This document shows, in pieces, positions 49,596-58,342 of a DNA stretch of 64,000 nucleotides. The first letter of the stretch is position 1. The number at the start of each line of letters is the position of its first letter. The notes below the pieces were generated by a model that did not search any database, had not been told where the DNA came from, and saw only the letters and a list, made by a program, of their open reading frames with translations. The stretch spans positions 1 through 64,000 of the forward strand of contig VGIC01000005.1 in assembly GCA_016867975.1 (NCBI GenBank), given 5' to 3'. A program made the translations under genes and the position numbers. The stretch is from Betaproteobacteria bacterium. GTDB taxonomy: Bacteria > Pseudomonadota > Gammaproteobacteria > Burkholderiales > Methylophilaceae.

Positions 49596-52361
49596 TTAGT
49601 GAGCACTTTCCCAACTACTTCCTACCCCAACTTCAGCCAGTAAGGGCACATCCAGTTTTGCTACGTTTTGCATGAGTAGCGGTAAATGTTGCGCGACTAG
49701 TTCCAATTCGGTTTCAGGCACTTCCAGTACCAGTTCATCATGCACCTGCATGATGAGTTTACTCTGCAATTTCTCTGTTCTCAGCCAGTTGTCCACCGCA
49801 ATCATAGCGAGTTTAATCAAATCAGCCGCAGTCCCTTGCATCGGCGCGTTGATCGCTGCACGTTCGGCACCAGCCCTTCTTTGACTGTTAGCGCTATTGA
49901 TTTCTGGCACCCACAGCCTGCGACCAAAGTAGGTTTCAACATAACCTTTTTGTTTGGCGGTCTCGCGGGTGTCATTCATGTACTGCCTGACGCTTGGGTA
50001 GCGTGCAAAGTAGCGTTCAATGTAGCTTTGCGCTGCACTGCGCTCAATGCTCAGGTTTTGTGCGAGTCCGAAAGCGCTCATGCCATAAATGAGGCCAAAG
50101 TTGATGACTTTGGCATAACGTCGCTGTTCGTTATCCACGGCATCGCAATCTACGCCAAAAATTTCCGCAGCCGTCGCGCGGTGAATGTCCTCATGATTGG
50201 CAAATGCGTTAAGCATGCCTGCATCCTGCGATAAATGCGCCATAATGCGTAACTCGATTTGTGAGTAGTCGGCGGAGACAATTTTACTGCCAGCTGGAGC
50301 GATGAATGCCTCGCGAATGCGGCGACCTTCTTGCGTTCTCACGGGGATGTTTTGCAGATTGGGGTCCGAACTTGCCAGTCTACCAGTGATGGCCACGGCT
50401 TGATTGTAGCTGGTGTGCACGCGCCCAGTTGCTGGGTTGATCATGCGCGGCAGTTTGTCGGTGTAGGTGGATTTTAATTTGGCGAGTCCACGGTACTCCA
50501 AAAGCACTTTAGGTAAGGGATAATCAAGCGCAAGTTCTTGCAGTACGTCTTCATCAGTAGAGGGGGTGCCGCTCGGTGTTTTTTTCAGGGGTTTAATGCC
50601 CAGTTTGCCGAATAGAATCTCCTGCAACTGTTTAGGCGAGGCTAGATTAAAAGGCTGCCCCGCAAGTGCGTAGGCCTGATTTTCCAGCGCAACTAACTTT
50701 AGGCCGATTTCATTACTTTGGGCGTTGAGCATGTTGGCATCTATCAATACGCCGTTGCGTTCTATCCTGAAGAGGATGCTGGAAGTTGGCATTTCAATTT
50801 GATGGTAGATGAACTCTAGTTTAGGGTCGCTAGATACCTGAGGATACATGGCTTGATGGAGTTGCAGTGTGATGTCGGCATCTTCTGCGGCATATTCAGC
50901 AGCGGACTCTACGGTGACTTGGTTAAACCCAACCTGTTTAGCCCCTTTGCCAGCGACGTCTTCATAGTGAATGGTTTCGATGCCCAAATGGCGTTCACTG
51001 AGTGCATCCATGCCATGGGTCTGATGTGATTCAAACACGTAGGATTGCAATAATGTATCGTGAGCGATGCCGTTTAATTGAATGCCGTGATTCGCCAGCA
51101 CATGCTGATCGTACTTGAGATTTTGTCCCACTTTCTTGATGGATGAACTTTCAAGAATGGGTTTTATTCTGGCCAAGGAGCCAGCAAGATCAAGCTGCAC
51201 AGGTGCGTCAAAGTAATCATGTTTTAGCGGCAAATAGGCTGCGCTACCTGCTTCTACGCTGAAAGACATACCGACAATCTTGGCCAGCATTGGGTCAAGT
51301 GAAGTGGTCTCAGTGTCAAAGCACAGCAGTTTTGCGGAACTGAGTTTAGTTAGCCAAGCATTGAGTTGTTCATTCGTAAGTATGGTTTCGTAATTGCGTG
51401 CCGTGTTGGGCGTGTATTGCGGTGCTGCAAACATGTCTGCGGTCTGGGCTGATTGAGGCGCTGCTTGTGAGCGTGATGAGGTCGCTACACCCTCTGGCAT
51501 GTTGTCCAATTCTCGACGCCAGCTTTTGAAATCAAAGCGCTCGAATAGCGCGGCCAGCTTGGCTTTGTCTGGGGGGGTGGCGGCCAGTTCGCTCAGACGC
51601 TCCCGTATGCCAATGTCGCAACGTATCGTAATCAACTCGCGTGCGGTGGGCAGCCAAGGCAGGGCTTTGCGCAAATTCTCGCCTACAACGCCTTTGATTT
51701 CATCGGCATGGGCGATGATGTTGTCTAATGAGCCATATTGTTGTAGCCATTTTACAGCCGTTTTTGGACCGACTTTTTCAACACCTGGAACATTGTCAGA
51801 AGTGTCACCGATTAAGATCAGATAGTCCACCATCAGGCTCGGAGGTATGCCAAATTTGTTTTCTACACCGGCGACATCCAGGATCTCATCCGTTCTTCTA
51901 AAGGCATCACGCATGGTGTTGACTACCGTGACATGCTGATTGACCAGTTGAGAGATGTCTTTATCGCCGGTTGAGATAATGACCTTAACGCCTTCACGTT
52001 CAGCTTGTTTGGCAAGCGCTCCGATCACATCGTCTGCCTCAACCCCTGGCTCTACAATCAGCGGCCAGCCCATGGCGCAAATTGCCTCATGTAAAGGTCC
52101 GATCTGTGCACGTAAATCATCAGGCATCGCAGAGCGGTTGGCCTTGTATTCCGGGTAGATGTCATCTCTAAAGGTTTTGCCTTTAGCATCGAACACACAA
52201 GCGCTATAATCAGCAGGGTAGTCTTTGTGCAATCGTCGTAACATGTTGAGAACACCTTGGATTGCTCCGGTGGGTTCGTTTAAGTGATTTCTTAAATCAG
52301 GCATGGCGTGAAACGCACGATAGAGGTAGGATGAGCCGTCTACTAATAACAATGTTTTCAT
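49596..52361 (-). CDS. polA: DNA polymerase I
   Basis: 921 aa with three modules in order: 5' nuclease (residues about 1-290, LLLVDGSSYLYRAFHAMP and GDTSDNVPGVEKVGPKTA), 3'-5' exonuclease with apparently intact catalytic residues (LLCFDTETTSLDP), and family A polymerase (motif A SADYSQIELRIMAHLS, motif B RRYAKVINFGLIYGMSAFG, motif C MQVHDELVLEVPE). Its start codon is only 20 bases from that of the divergent LOG gene. Confidence 0.97.
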   Translation of the reverse strand: MKTLLLVDGSSYLYRAFHAMPDLRNHLNEPTGAIQGVLNMLRRLHKDYPADYSACVFDAKGKTFRDDIYPEYKANRSAMPDDLRAQIGPLHEAICAMGWPLIVEPGVEADDVIGALAKQAEREGVKVIISTGDKDISQLVNQHVTVVNTMRDAFRRTDEILDVAGVENKFGIPPSLMVDYLILIGDTSDNVPGVEKVGPKTAVKWLQQYGSLDNIIAHADEIKGVVGENLRKALPWLPTARELITIRCDIGIRERLSELAATPPDKAKLAALFERFDFKSWRRELDNMPEGVATSSRSQAAPQSAQTADMFAAPQYTPNTARNYETILTNEQLNAWLTKLSSAKLLCFDTETTSLDPMLAKIVGMSFSVEAGSAAYLPLKHDYFDAPVQLDLAGSLARIKPILESSSIKKVGQNLKYDQHVLANHGIQLNGIAHDTLLQSYVFESHQTHGMDALSERHLGIETIHYEDVAGKGAKQVGFNQVTVESAAEYAAEDADITLQLHQAMYPQVSSDPKLEFIYHQIEMPTSSILFRIERNGVLIDANMLNAQSNEIGLKLVALENQAYALAGQPFNLASPKQLQEILFGKLGIKPLKKTPSGTPSTDEDVLQELALDYPLPKVLLEYRGLAKLKSTYTDKLPRMINPATGRVHTSYNQAVAITGRLASSDPNLQNIPVRTQEGRRIREAFIAPAGSKIVSADYSQIELRIMAHLSQDAGMLNAFANHEDIHRATAAEIFGVDCDAVDNEQRRYAKVINFGLIYGMSAFGLAQNLSIERSAAQSYIERYFARYPSVRQYMNDTRETAKQKGYVETYFGRRLWVPEINSANSQRRAGAERAAINAPMQGTAADLIKLAMIAVDNWLRTEKLQSKLIMQVHDELVLEVPETELELVAQHLPLLMQNVAKLDVPLLAEVGVGSSWESAH

Positions 52362-52381
52362 ATACTAGGGATGCCTAAATT

Positions 52382-53110
52382 ATGACTATCAACAGAAAAA
52401 GTCCGAGAATCGTCGATCCAGATGTACAAGTGGTACGCCATGTCAGTGATGAGGCCTGGCGTGCATTTGAGATTATGTCAGAATTTGTGGGGGCAACGGA
52501 GCGTTTGAAGGAAATTACGCCGGCTGTTTCTATTTTTGGTAGCGCACGGATTTCGCCGTCAAGTCCTTATTATCAACTGACGGTTGATATTGCACGACGT
52601 TTATCTGATGCTGGATTTTCGGTGATTTCTGGGGGAGGTCCTGGCATCATGGAGGCCGCCAATAAGGGGGCGTTTGAGGGAAAGTCGCCCAGCATCGGTT
52701 TAAATATCGAGCTTCCCCATGAGCAGGTCGCAAACTCGTATCAGGATGTGAGTCAGAATTTCAAACATTTCTTCATGCGTAAAGTGATGTTTGTCAAATA
52801 TGCGAATGCTTATGTGGTCATGCCTGGGGGCTTCGGTACATTGGACGAATTGATGGAGGCGGTGACCTTGGTGCAGACTGGCAAGACATTGAAGATTCCC
52901 ATTATCTTGGTGTGTGAACCATTTTGGCGCGGCTTGATGCAGTGGATCAAGACCACCTTGGTAGATGAACAGATGATTTCTCTGGAAGATATTGATCTGA
53001 TCCAAATGATTGATGAGCCTGCGCAGATTGTAGAGGCGATCTTCAAGCATTACGAAACACGCGGCTTCAAGCTTTCCCAAGACGAGCAGCGCGTACAGCT
53101 TTATTTGTAG
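52382..53110 (+). CDS. LOG family protein (TIGR00730)
   Basis: 242-aa Rossmann-type protein. The motifs VISGGGPGIMEAANKGAFEG and VMPGGFGTLDELMEA (PGGxGTxxE) define the LOG/lysine-decarboxylase-like family, whose characterised members are nucleotide 5'-monophosphate nucleosidases such as cytokinin-activating LOG or E. coli PpnN. Exact substrate unknown. Only 20 bases separate its ATG from that of polA, so the two promoters must overlap each other or the coding ends. Confidence 0.88.
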   Translation: MTINRKSPRIVDPDVQVVRHVSDEAWRAFEIMSEFVGATERLKEITPAVSIFGSARISPSSPYYQLTVDIARRLSDAGFSVISGGGPGIMEAANKGAFEGKSPSIGLNIELPHEQVANSYQDVSQNFKHFFMRKVMFVKYANAYVVMPGGFGTLDELMEAVTLVQTGKTLKIPIILVCEPFWRGLMQWIKTTLVDEQMISLEDIDLIQMIDEPAQIVEAIFKHYETRGFKLSQDEQRVQLYL

Positions 53111-53200
53111 TGATTTATGGTGCGAGTGGTATAGAGTGACTCGTATTTTGGTAGAATGACGCTGAAGTAATCACTTAATTGTAGAGGTGGGTGCAGGGTT

Positions 53201-53566
53201 ATGCAGATGAATCATAAGAAGGGCAGTTTGAAAGAGTGGGCGGTATTGTTGGCGATGCTGTCATTGCCTTTGATGACGGTTGCCGTAGAAAAATCGCCTC
53301 CAGCAGACCTACAGCCTTTAGAAGAAATTCCACCGCCGACCATCAGTAATGATGACAATCCGGATGAGCCACAAATTACGATTGTGAAGAAAAAAGGCGA
53401 GACGATTGAGGAGTATCGCATCAATGGTCAGCTCTATATGATGAAGATTACGCCGGATCATGGTGTGCCTTACTACTTGCACAAAGAAGACCAAGATGGC
53501 GGCTGGGTGAATAGTGGTCCTAATCCACCTTTGGGTATCCCTAAGTGGACCGTATTCACGTTTTGA
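53201..53566 (+). CDS. DUF2782 periplasmic protein
   Basis: 121 aa with an N-terminal signal-like helix (WAVLLAMLSLPLMTVAVE), a Pro/Asp-rich linker, and the DUF2782 core (ITIVKKKGETIEEYRINGQL, MMKITPDHGVPYYL). No function is known for the family, which often lies beside polA and thrB in betaproteobacteria as here. ATG 53201 has AGGG upstream. Confidence 0.8.
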   Translation: MQMNHKKGSLKEWAVLLAMLSLPLMTVAVEKSPPADLQPLEEIPPPTISNDDNPDEPQITIVKKKGETIEEYRINGQLYMMKITPDHGVPYYLHKEDQDGGWVNSGPNPPLGIPKWTVFTF

Positions 53567-53570
53567 TACA

Positions 53571-53655
53571 GGGCCCCTCTATCAATACATTTTTTGCGAG
53601 CAACCGCTTCGCTGATTGCCTGCTAAAGCCACTTGATCGCATGATTGCGTTGCGC
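53571..53655 (-). mobile_element. Degenerate end of the MITE-like element
   Basis: Starting 4 bases after the DUF2782 stop, GGGCCCCTCTATCAATACAT and the following 65 bases match the terminal 85 bases of copy B with scattered substitutions, including the TTTTTTGCGAGC and CGCTTCGCTGATTGCCTGC segments. Similarity fades near 53655 and no second terminus is found, so this is a truncated relic. Confidence 0.7.
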
Positions 53656-53658
53656 GGT

Positions 53659-53722
53659 TTTTTGGCTAAGGCCGCCGCTATGTGGCTTAACATCGCTACG
53701 CGAGTTAGCCTACGCCGAAACA
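53659..53722. repeat. Second dispersed repeat upstream of thrB
   Basis: Begins TTTTTTGGCTAAGGCCGCCG and ends CTACGCCGAAACA. The core 53686-53722 matches 13178-13214 between ftsW and murG with one mismatch. It abuts the element relic. The remaining bases to thrB at 53806 show nothing recognisable. Confidence 0.6.
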
Positions 53723-53805
53723 CTGCGTTGGTTTTCTCAGTTTTGCGTGTAGTGAAGTTTGCGCAACGTACCTAAGATTAAGTTTTTAAACTCGCAAGCC
53801 GATTT

Positions 53806-54765
53806 ATGTCCGTATTCACCACCGTTACCTCTCAACAGTTGCAAATTTGGTTGCAAGATTATGCCATCGGCGCGCTCATCGAATTAAAGGGCATTGCCTC
53901 AGGAATCACCAATACCAATTATTTTGTCACCACAGCATCGGGAAGATATGTACTCACGTTATTTGAGCACAATTCGATGGATGAATTACCCTATTTTATC
54001 GATTTGATGAGTCATCTCGCGGCGCACGGTGTGCCATGTCCTAAACCAATTGCAGACCGTTATGGTCAGAGTTTGCATATGTTGAATGGTAAGCCGGCCG
54101 TGCTGATTAGCTGTTTAAGCGGGCGAGATATTGAGACTCCCACGGAGTCTCAATGTGCGGAGGTGGGGGCGGTGCTTGCGCGGATGCATCTGGTCGGGCA
54201 GTCCTTCAAGCCTCAGACGCAGGGGATGGCTCAGCGTAACCCTAGAGACTCCCAATGGCGTAAGCAGACCGCACAAAAAGTGATGCCACATCTGGATGTT
54301 GAAGAGCATTGCATGTTGCAGGCTGCCCTGGAGTTTCAGGAGGGCTTGGATCTCAGCGCCTTGCCATGCGGTGTGATTCATGCGGATTTATTCCGTGATA
54401 ATGTGCTGTTTGATGGTGAGCAGGTCGGCGGGCTGATTGATTTTTATTACGCCTGTGAAGGTGCATTCGCTTATGATTTGGCTATCACAGTGAACGATTG
54501 GTGCATTGAGGCAGATGGCAGTTTTGATGAGGCCAGATTGCGTGCGTTGCTACAGGCTTATCAGGCGGTCAGACCCCTTGATCAGTCAGAGCGTGATGCC
54601 TGGAACAGTCTGTTGCGCATCGCGGCGCTCAGATTCTGGCTATCTCGTCTCTACGACAATATATTCCCGCAGGAAGGCGAGCTGACGCACGCAAAGGATC
54701 CGGATCATTTTAAGTGCATCCTGCAAAGACGCACTGAGCAACAAAGGAGCCTGACGGATGTCTAG
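53806..54765 (+). CDS. thrB: Homoserine kinase, APH-fold type
   Basis: Phosphorylates homoserine in threonine synthesis. 319 aa, of the type II (aminoglycoside phosphotransferase-like) family rather than the GHMP kinases. Motifs IASGITNTNYFVTT near residue 26, and the catalytic loop GVIHADLFRDNVLFDG with LIDFYYACEGAFAYDLA. Ends 8 bases inside the next gene. Confidence 0.94.
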   Translation: MSVFTTVTSQQLQIWLQDYAIGALIELKGIASGITNTNYFVTTASGRYVLTLFEHNSMDELPYFIDLMSHLAAHGVPCPKPIADRYGQSLHMLNGKPAVLISCLSGRDIETPTESQCAEVGAVLARMHLVGQSFKPQTQGMAQRNPRDSQWRKQTAQKVMPHLDVEEHCMLQAALEFQEGLDLSALPCGVIHADLFRDNVLFDGEQVGGLIDFYYACEGAFAYDLAITVNDWCIEADGSFDEARLRALLQAYQAVRPLDQSERDAWNSLLRIAALRFWLSRLYDNIFPQEGELTHAKDPDHFKCILQRRTEQQRSLTDV

Positions 54766-55522
54766 TTTTTCATCCAGCCTACAGTGGGGCACTAAGTGGA
54801 CGCGAGAGTGTCTGCGCCTGTTTAAATTAGCCCCAGGTCCTGCCATGCTGGTGGCACTGGCTTATGTCATGCTGTTCATCCTGTCGCCGGCAATGCCCAA
54901 TATGGCATGGCTTTCAGTGCTGACCGTGGTGGTTTGGCCAGTATTCATGGTCATGGCCGTTGGGTTTTATCGCAACCTGGATACAGGGCAGGTGCAGTCA
55001 GTGTCCGCCATGTTCAGAAGCTTGCAGCCTGTTGTGCCGAGTCTGTTCAGATTGGGTTTTTTGGTATTGCTCTATATCTGGATGATGCGCTTCTTGCTTA
55101 GTGCAGATATCGAGCGCTTGCCAATCATAGACCCAGCCGTGGGACTGACAGAGGCGCAAGCGCAACGGATGCTGGATACCATCATGCCGTTACTCATCAA
55201 GTCTAGTTTGTTGTTGCTTCCCGTGTTGATGGCGACTTGGTTCTCGCCGATGCTGTTGGCTTATCGACAATATAAGCTTTTTCCTGCTATTAAGCACAGC
55301 GTCTTGAGTGCTCTAAAGTACATGTTGCCGCTCAGTGTGACTTGGCTGTTGTTGACAGCGGGGATCGCGATGGCAACAGTGCTGGCGGGCGTGGTGATCG
55401 GTCTGCTTACGGGTAAATTAGCCGCGCTGCTGCTGCCCATGGTCGTGCTGTCTTTCTTTCTGCTGGCGACAACGCTCATGATGGCGTTTCAGTATATAAC
55501 TTATCGCGACATTTTCCGCTAG
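54758..55522 (+). CDS. BPSS1780-type membrane protein
   Basis: 254 aa with about six hydrophobic segments. Resembles the BPSS1780 family of betaproteobacterial membrane proteins (N-terminal GTKWTRECLRLFKLAPGPAM, LAYRQYKLFPAIKHSVLSAL). Function unknown. The start overlaps thrB by 8 bases, so translation may be coupled. Followed by a strong hairpin. Confidence 0.72.
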   Translation: MSSFSSSLQWGTKWTRECLRLFKLAPGPAMLVALAYVMLFILSPAMPNMAWLSVLTVVVWPVFMVMAVGFYRNLDTGQVQSVSAMFRSLQPVVPSLFRLGFLVLLYIWMMRFLLSADIERLPIIDPAVGLTEAQAQRMLDTIMPLLIKSSLLLLPVLMATWFSPMLLAYRQYKLFPAIKHSVLSALKYMLPLSVTWLLLTAGIAMATVLAGVVIGLLTGKLAALLLPMVVLSFFLLATTLMMAFQYITYRDIFR

Positions 55523-55532
55523 AGCTCTCATT

Positions 55533-55630
55533 CCAATACCAGAGAGAAACGAGAGCTAGGCGCACCGACGCAGACAGTACTGCAGTACGGCAAGGAGGGG
55601 CAACAACGTTTCGTTTCTCTCTGGTATTGG
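55533..55630. repeat. Hairpin repeat with perfect 20-bp stem
   Basis: Arms 55533-55552 (CCAATACCAGAGAGAAACGA) and 55611-55630 are exact inverted copies. The 58-base loop holds the family core CTAGGCGCA, GACGCAGACAGTAC, an inner palindrome (GTAC-TGCA-GTAC), GGCAAGGAG and CAACAACG, shared with 60664-60791. It lies between the convergent BPSS1780-type gene and uvrD, where it could act as a two-way transcription barrier or mRNA 3' end stabiliser. Confidence 0.8.
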
Positions 55631-55655
55631 ATCAGGCGTCAGGCTTGCGTAGCAG

Positions 55656-57878
55656 CTAGATTTTTTCTAATTTTGCAAATTCCAACGCCAGCCACTTTAG
55701 ACCTTCACGACTAAAGTTGACCTGTACTCGCATGTCGTTAGCATTGCCTTCATAGCTGACCACCACCCCGTTGCCAAATTTGGCATGAGCCACTTGCTGA
55801 CCAATTTTCCATGGCATGGCATTTTTATGAGCGCTACTTGGGGTGCCCATCACGGTGGGTAGGGCATGATAATCCCGGTCTGTGCCAGCCTTGAAGACTG
55901 GCTTGCTGTTCAAATGTTTGACCAGCTCATCTGGAATCTCATCCAGAAAACGTGAGGCGATGCCATAGCGCACCTGACCGTGCAACATACGGCTCTGGGC
56001 ATGGCTCAAATATAAGCGTTGTCTGGCACGGGTTACAGCAACATACATCAAGCGGCGTTCCTCTTCCAGACCATTGGCTTCATAGCCACTTTGCTCATGC
56101 GGGAACAACCCCTCTTCCAATCCGCTGATGAACACCGTCTTGAACTCAAGCCCTTTGGAAGCGTGTACCGTCATCAACTGCAAGGCTTCACGCCCGACAT
56201 CGGCTTGATGTTCGCCAGCTTCCAAGCTGGCATGACTTAAAAATTGCGTGAGCAGATCCTGCTCGGTATCACCGTCAACGTTATGGTGATTGCCAAAATC
56301 CTGCTGAGTGAATGCTACTGTAGCGGTGACTAGCTCATCTAAGTTGGCAATACGGTCCTCGCCTTCTTTTTCATTTTGATAGTGTGTTTTTAGACCTGAC
56401 AGTGTGGTGGCAAGCTCGGCCATCTCAGCCAAAGTAATGCCGTAGGCTTCATTCACCATTTGGCGGATGAGTGCAACAAAGCCTTCAATGCCCTTGCCGC
56501 CAATACGACCATTTCCCACTTTATTGATAGCGGCCTGCCACAGGCTGCAATTATGCTCACGTGCGGACTCTTGCAGTTGTTCCAGACTGCGTGCGCCGAT
56601 GCCGCGTGCGGGGAAGTTGATGACGCGTAGTAGCGCAGTGTCATCGTTGGCATTCGCGATCAGACGCATGTAGGCGAGCGCATGCTTGATTTCGGCACGT
56701 TCGAAGAAGCGCAGACCGCCATACACACGGTAAGGCAAATTCGCGGAAAATAAAGCATGCTCCAAAATACGCGATTGCGCATTCGAGCGATACAGCAGGG
56801 CAATCTCCCCTAGTTCCATGCCTTCGGCGTGCAGCATCTTAATCTCATCGACAATGAACTGTGCTTCGTCGTTGTCGTGGGGCGCATCGTATACACGTAC
56901 TGGCTCACCCGCGCCAGCCGATGTCCAGAGCTCTTTGCCTAGACGATTTTTATTATGCGAGATGATGGCATTGGCAGCGTTAAGGATATTGCTGTGCGAG
57001 CGGTAGTTTTCCTCCAGTTTGACGATATTTTTAACGTTGAAGTCTTTCTCGAAATCGCGCATGTTGCCTACCCGCGCGCCACGGAAGGCGTAAATCGACT
57101 GATCGTCATCCCCCACTGCAAACATACAGTTATCTTTTCCCGCCAATAACTTTAGCCATTGGTACTGTAAACGGTTGGTATCCTGAAACTCATCAACCAA
57201 GACGTATTTGAAGCGACTTTGATAATGGTGGCGAATGTGTGCATCGCGTTCCAGTAACTCATAGCAGCGCAATAGGAGTTCAGCAAAGTCAGCCACACCG
57301 TCACGCTGACACTGCTTATCGTATTCTTCGAATATCTCGCGTAACTTCTGTGAGTGCGGGTCATAGGCATCGACAGCATGGGCGCGCAAACCTTCATCCT
57401 TGCAACCGTTGATGAAGTTCTGCACTTGCTTAGGCGGAAACTTTTCATCATCTACATTGAGTTGTTTCATCAGCCGCTTAATCAGGGAGAGTTGATCGGC
57501 AATATCCAAAATCTGGAAACTGGCCGGCAAGCCCGCCTCGCGGTGATGGGCGCGCAGTAGGCGATTGCAAAGACCGTGGAACGTGCCTACCCACATGCCG
57601 CGCGTATTGATGGGCATGAGCGCAGTGATGCGCGCCAGCATTTCCTTAGCTGCTTTATTCGTGAAAGTGACCGCTAACAAACCAGTGGGAGAAGTCTGCT
57701 CAGTCTGGATCAGCCATGCGATGCGTGCCGTGAGTACGCGCGTTTTACCGCTACCAGCGCCCGCAAGGATCAGCGCTGACTGTTGAGGTAGCGTTACCGC
57801 TTCCAACTGTTTGTTGTTGAGTCCGGATAAAAGAGGCGCAAGAGATGAGGGGGCGTGGTGACTGTTCATGGATGGCAT
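55656..57878 (-). CDS. uvrD: UvrD/Rep-type superfamily 1 DNA helicase
   Basis: 740 aa. Walker A ILAGAGSGKTRVLTARIAWL at residue about 35, Walker B VDEFQDTNRLQY, motif III GDDDQSIYAFRGA, motif IV LEENYRSHSNIL, motif V MTVHASKGLEFKTVF and motif VI VAVTRARQRLYLSHA. The C-terminal segment WKIGQQVAHAKFGNGVVV is the UvrD/PcrA-type RNA polymerase-interacting fold, which favours UvrD over Rep. ATGs at 57878 and 57869 are both possible. Confidence 0.94.
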   Translation of the reverse strand: MPSMNSHHAPSSLAPLLSGLNNKQLEAVTLPQQSALILAGAGSGKTRVLTARIAWLIQTEQTSPTGLLAVTFTNKAAKEMLARITALMPINTRGMWVGTFHGLCNRLLRAHHREAGLPASFQILDIADQLSLIKRLMKQLNVDDEKFPPKQVQNFINGCKDEGLRAHAVDAYDPHSQKLREIFEEYDKQCQRDGVADFAELLLRCYELLERDAHIRHHYQSRFKYVLVDEFQDTNRLQYQWLKLLAGKDNCMFAVGDDDQSIYAFRGARVGNMRDFEKDFNVKNIVKLEENYRSHSNILNAANAIISHNKNRLGKELWTSAGAGEPVRVYDAPHDNDEAQFIVDEIKMLHAEGMELGEIALLYRSNAQSRILEHALFSANLPYRVYGGLRFFERAEIKHALAYMRLIANANDDTALLRVINFPARGIGARSLEQLQESAREHNCSLWQAAINKVGNGRIGGKGIEGFVALIRQMVNEAYGITLAEMAELATTLSGLKTHYQNEKEGEDRIANLDELVTATVAFTQQDFGNHHNVDGDTEQDLLTQFLSHASLEAGEHQADVGREALQLMTVHASKGLEFKTVFISGLEEGLFPHEQSGYEANGLEEERRLMYVAVTRARQRLYLSHAQSRMLHGQVRYGIASRFLDEIPDELVKHLNSKPVFKAGTDRDYHALPTVMGTPSSAHKNAMPWKIGQQVAHAKFGNGVVVSYEGNANDMRVQVNFSREGLKWLALEFAKLEKI

Positions 57879-57916
57879 TTTAGCATGTCTGTATGGGTGG
57901 GATCAGATACAAACTG

Positions 57917-57945
57917 TTACAAAAAAATGAGAACCAAAATTCAAT
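57917..57945 (+). promoter_or_regulatory. Candidate promoter of small RNA
   Basis: TTACAA (57917-57922), 17 bases, TTCAAT (57940-57945), with the expected start at about 57951. The -10 matches consensus at four of six positions. Confidence 0.45.
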
Positions 57946-57950
57946 AACAT

Positions 57951-58076
57951 CGGTCGGAAGTAGCATGATAGCCGGAATGACTTCTAGCTACCTTTCCGCT
58001 TCTTTCCTCCCTGAGCGGAAGCCTTACCAAATAAGGCACGTGCCCCGACTCTTATCCCCTTGGGTCGGGGCTTTTT
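57951..58076 (+). ncRNA. Probable trans-acting small RNA
   Basis: About 125 nt, plus strand, divergent from uvrD, with no ORF. Four predicted stems in order: GGAA-GTAGC with GCTAC-TTCC (57956-57997 area); TTCCGCT/AGCGGAA (57994-58000 with 58014-58020) whose 13-base loop TCTTTCCTCCCTG contains CCUCC; CCTTA/TAAGG (58023-58036); and a GC-rich terminator GCCCCGAC/GTCGGGGC (58042-58049 with 58064-58071) followed by TTTTT. The first two stems share the TTCC and would compete. Since no plus-strand gene lies upstream, the terminator implies a non-coding transcript. The loop is complementary to Shine-Dalgarno sequences. No named family assigned. Confidence 0.7.
58042..58076 (+). terminator. Intrinsic terminator of the small RNA
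   Basis: Eight-bp GC-rich stem GCCCCGAC/GTCGGGGC with a 14-base loop and a TTTTT tail, on the plus strand only; the complement has no T run. Confidence 0.88.
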
Positions 58077-58216
58077 CTAGATTGTAGCCATTTCCTCTGC
58101 GCATGAGCGGCTTGGGTTGTGAGCTGGGATCCAGCATCCAGTGAGGATTTTGATGCCAAGAAGAACAAGCAATACTTTGATTTTAATCAGCATGAAGACT
58201 CCGTTGCGTGTGAGAA

Positions 58217-58300
58217 CTCCCTACATCGATGGTGTAGGGAGCGCTCATTATGGAAGCTCTTGTGGCGCTAGGCAAGCCGGACTTTTTGGTGCAGCCACAA
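58217..58300. other. Two hairpins upstream of ung end, unexplained
   Basis: CTCCCTACA/TGTAGGGAG (58217-58225 with 58233-58241) is a perfect 9-bp stem with a 7-base loop; TTGTGGC/GCCACAA (58260-58266 with 58294-58300) encloses a 27-base loop. They lie between the small RNA and the ung stop. They may terminate or process the ung transcript, or belong to a second RNA. The rest of 58077-58342 shows no gene. Confidence 0.35.
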
Positions 58301-58342
58301 TCGCCCTGATGTCGTCAGCATAACGGAGGTGATGCGTCTGTA

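Noticed and set aside
53545-53775. 76-codon open frame crossing the element relic and second repeat near thrB
   Set aside because: Its codons coincide with repeat sequence that is also non-coding at 13158-13214; no family resemblance.
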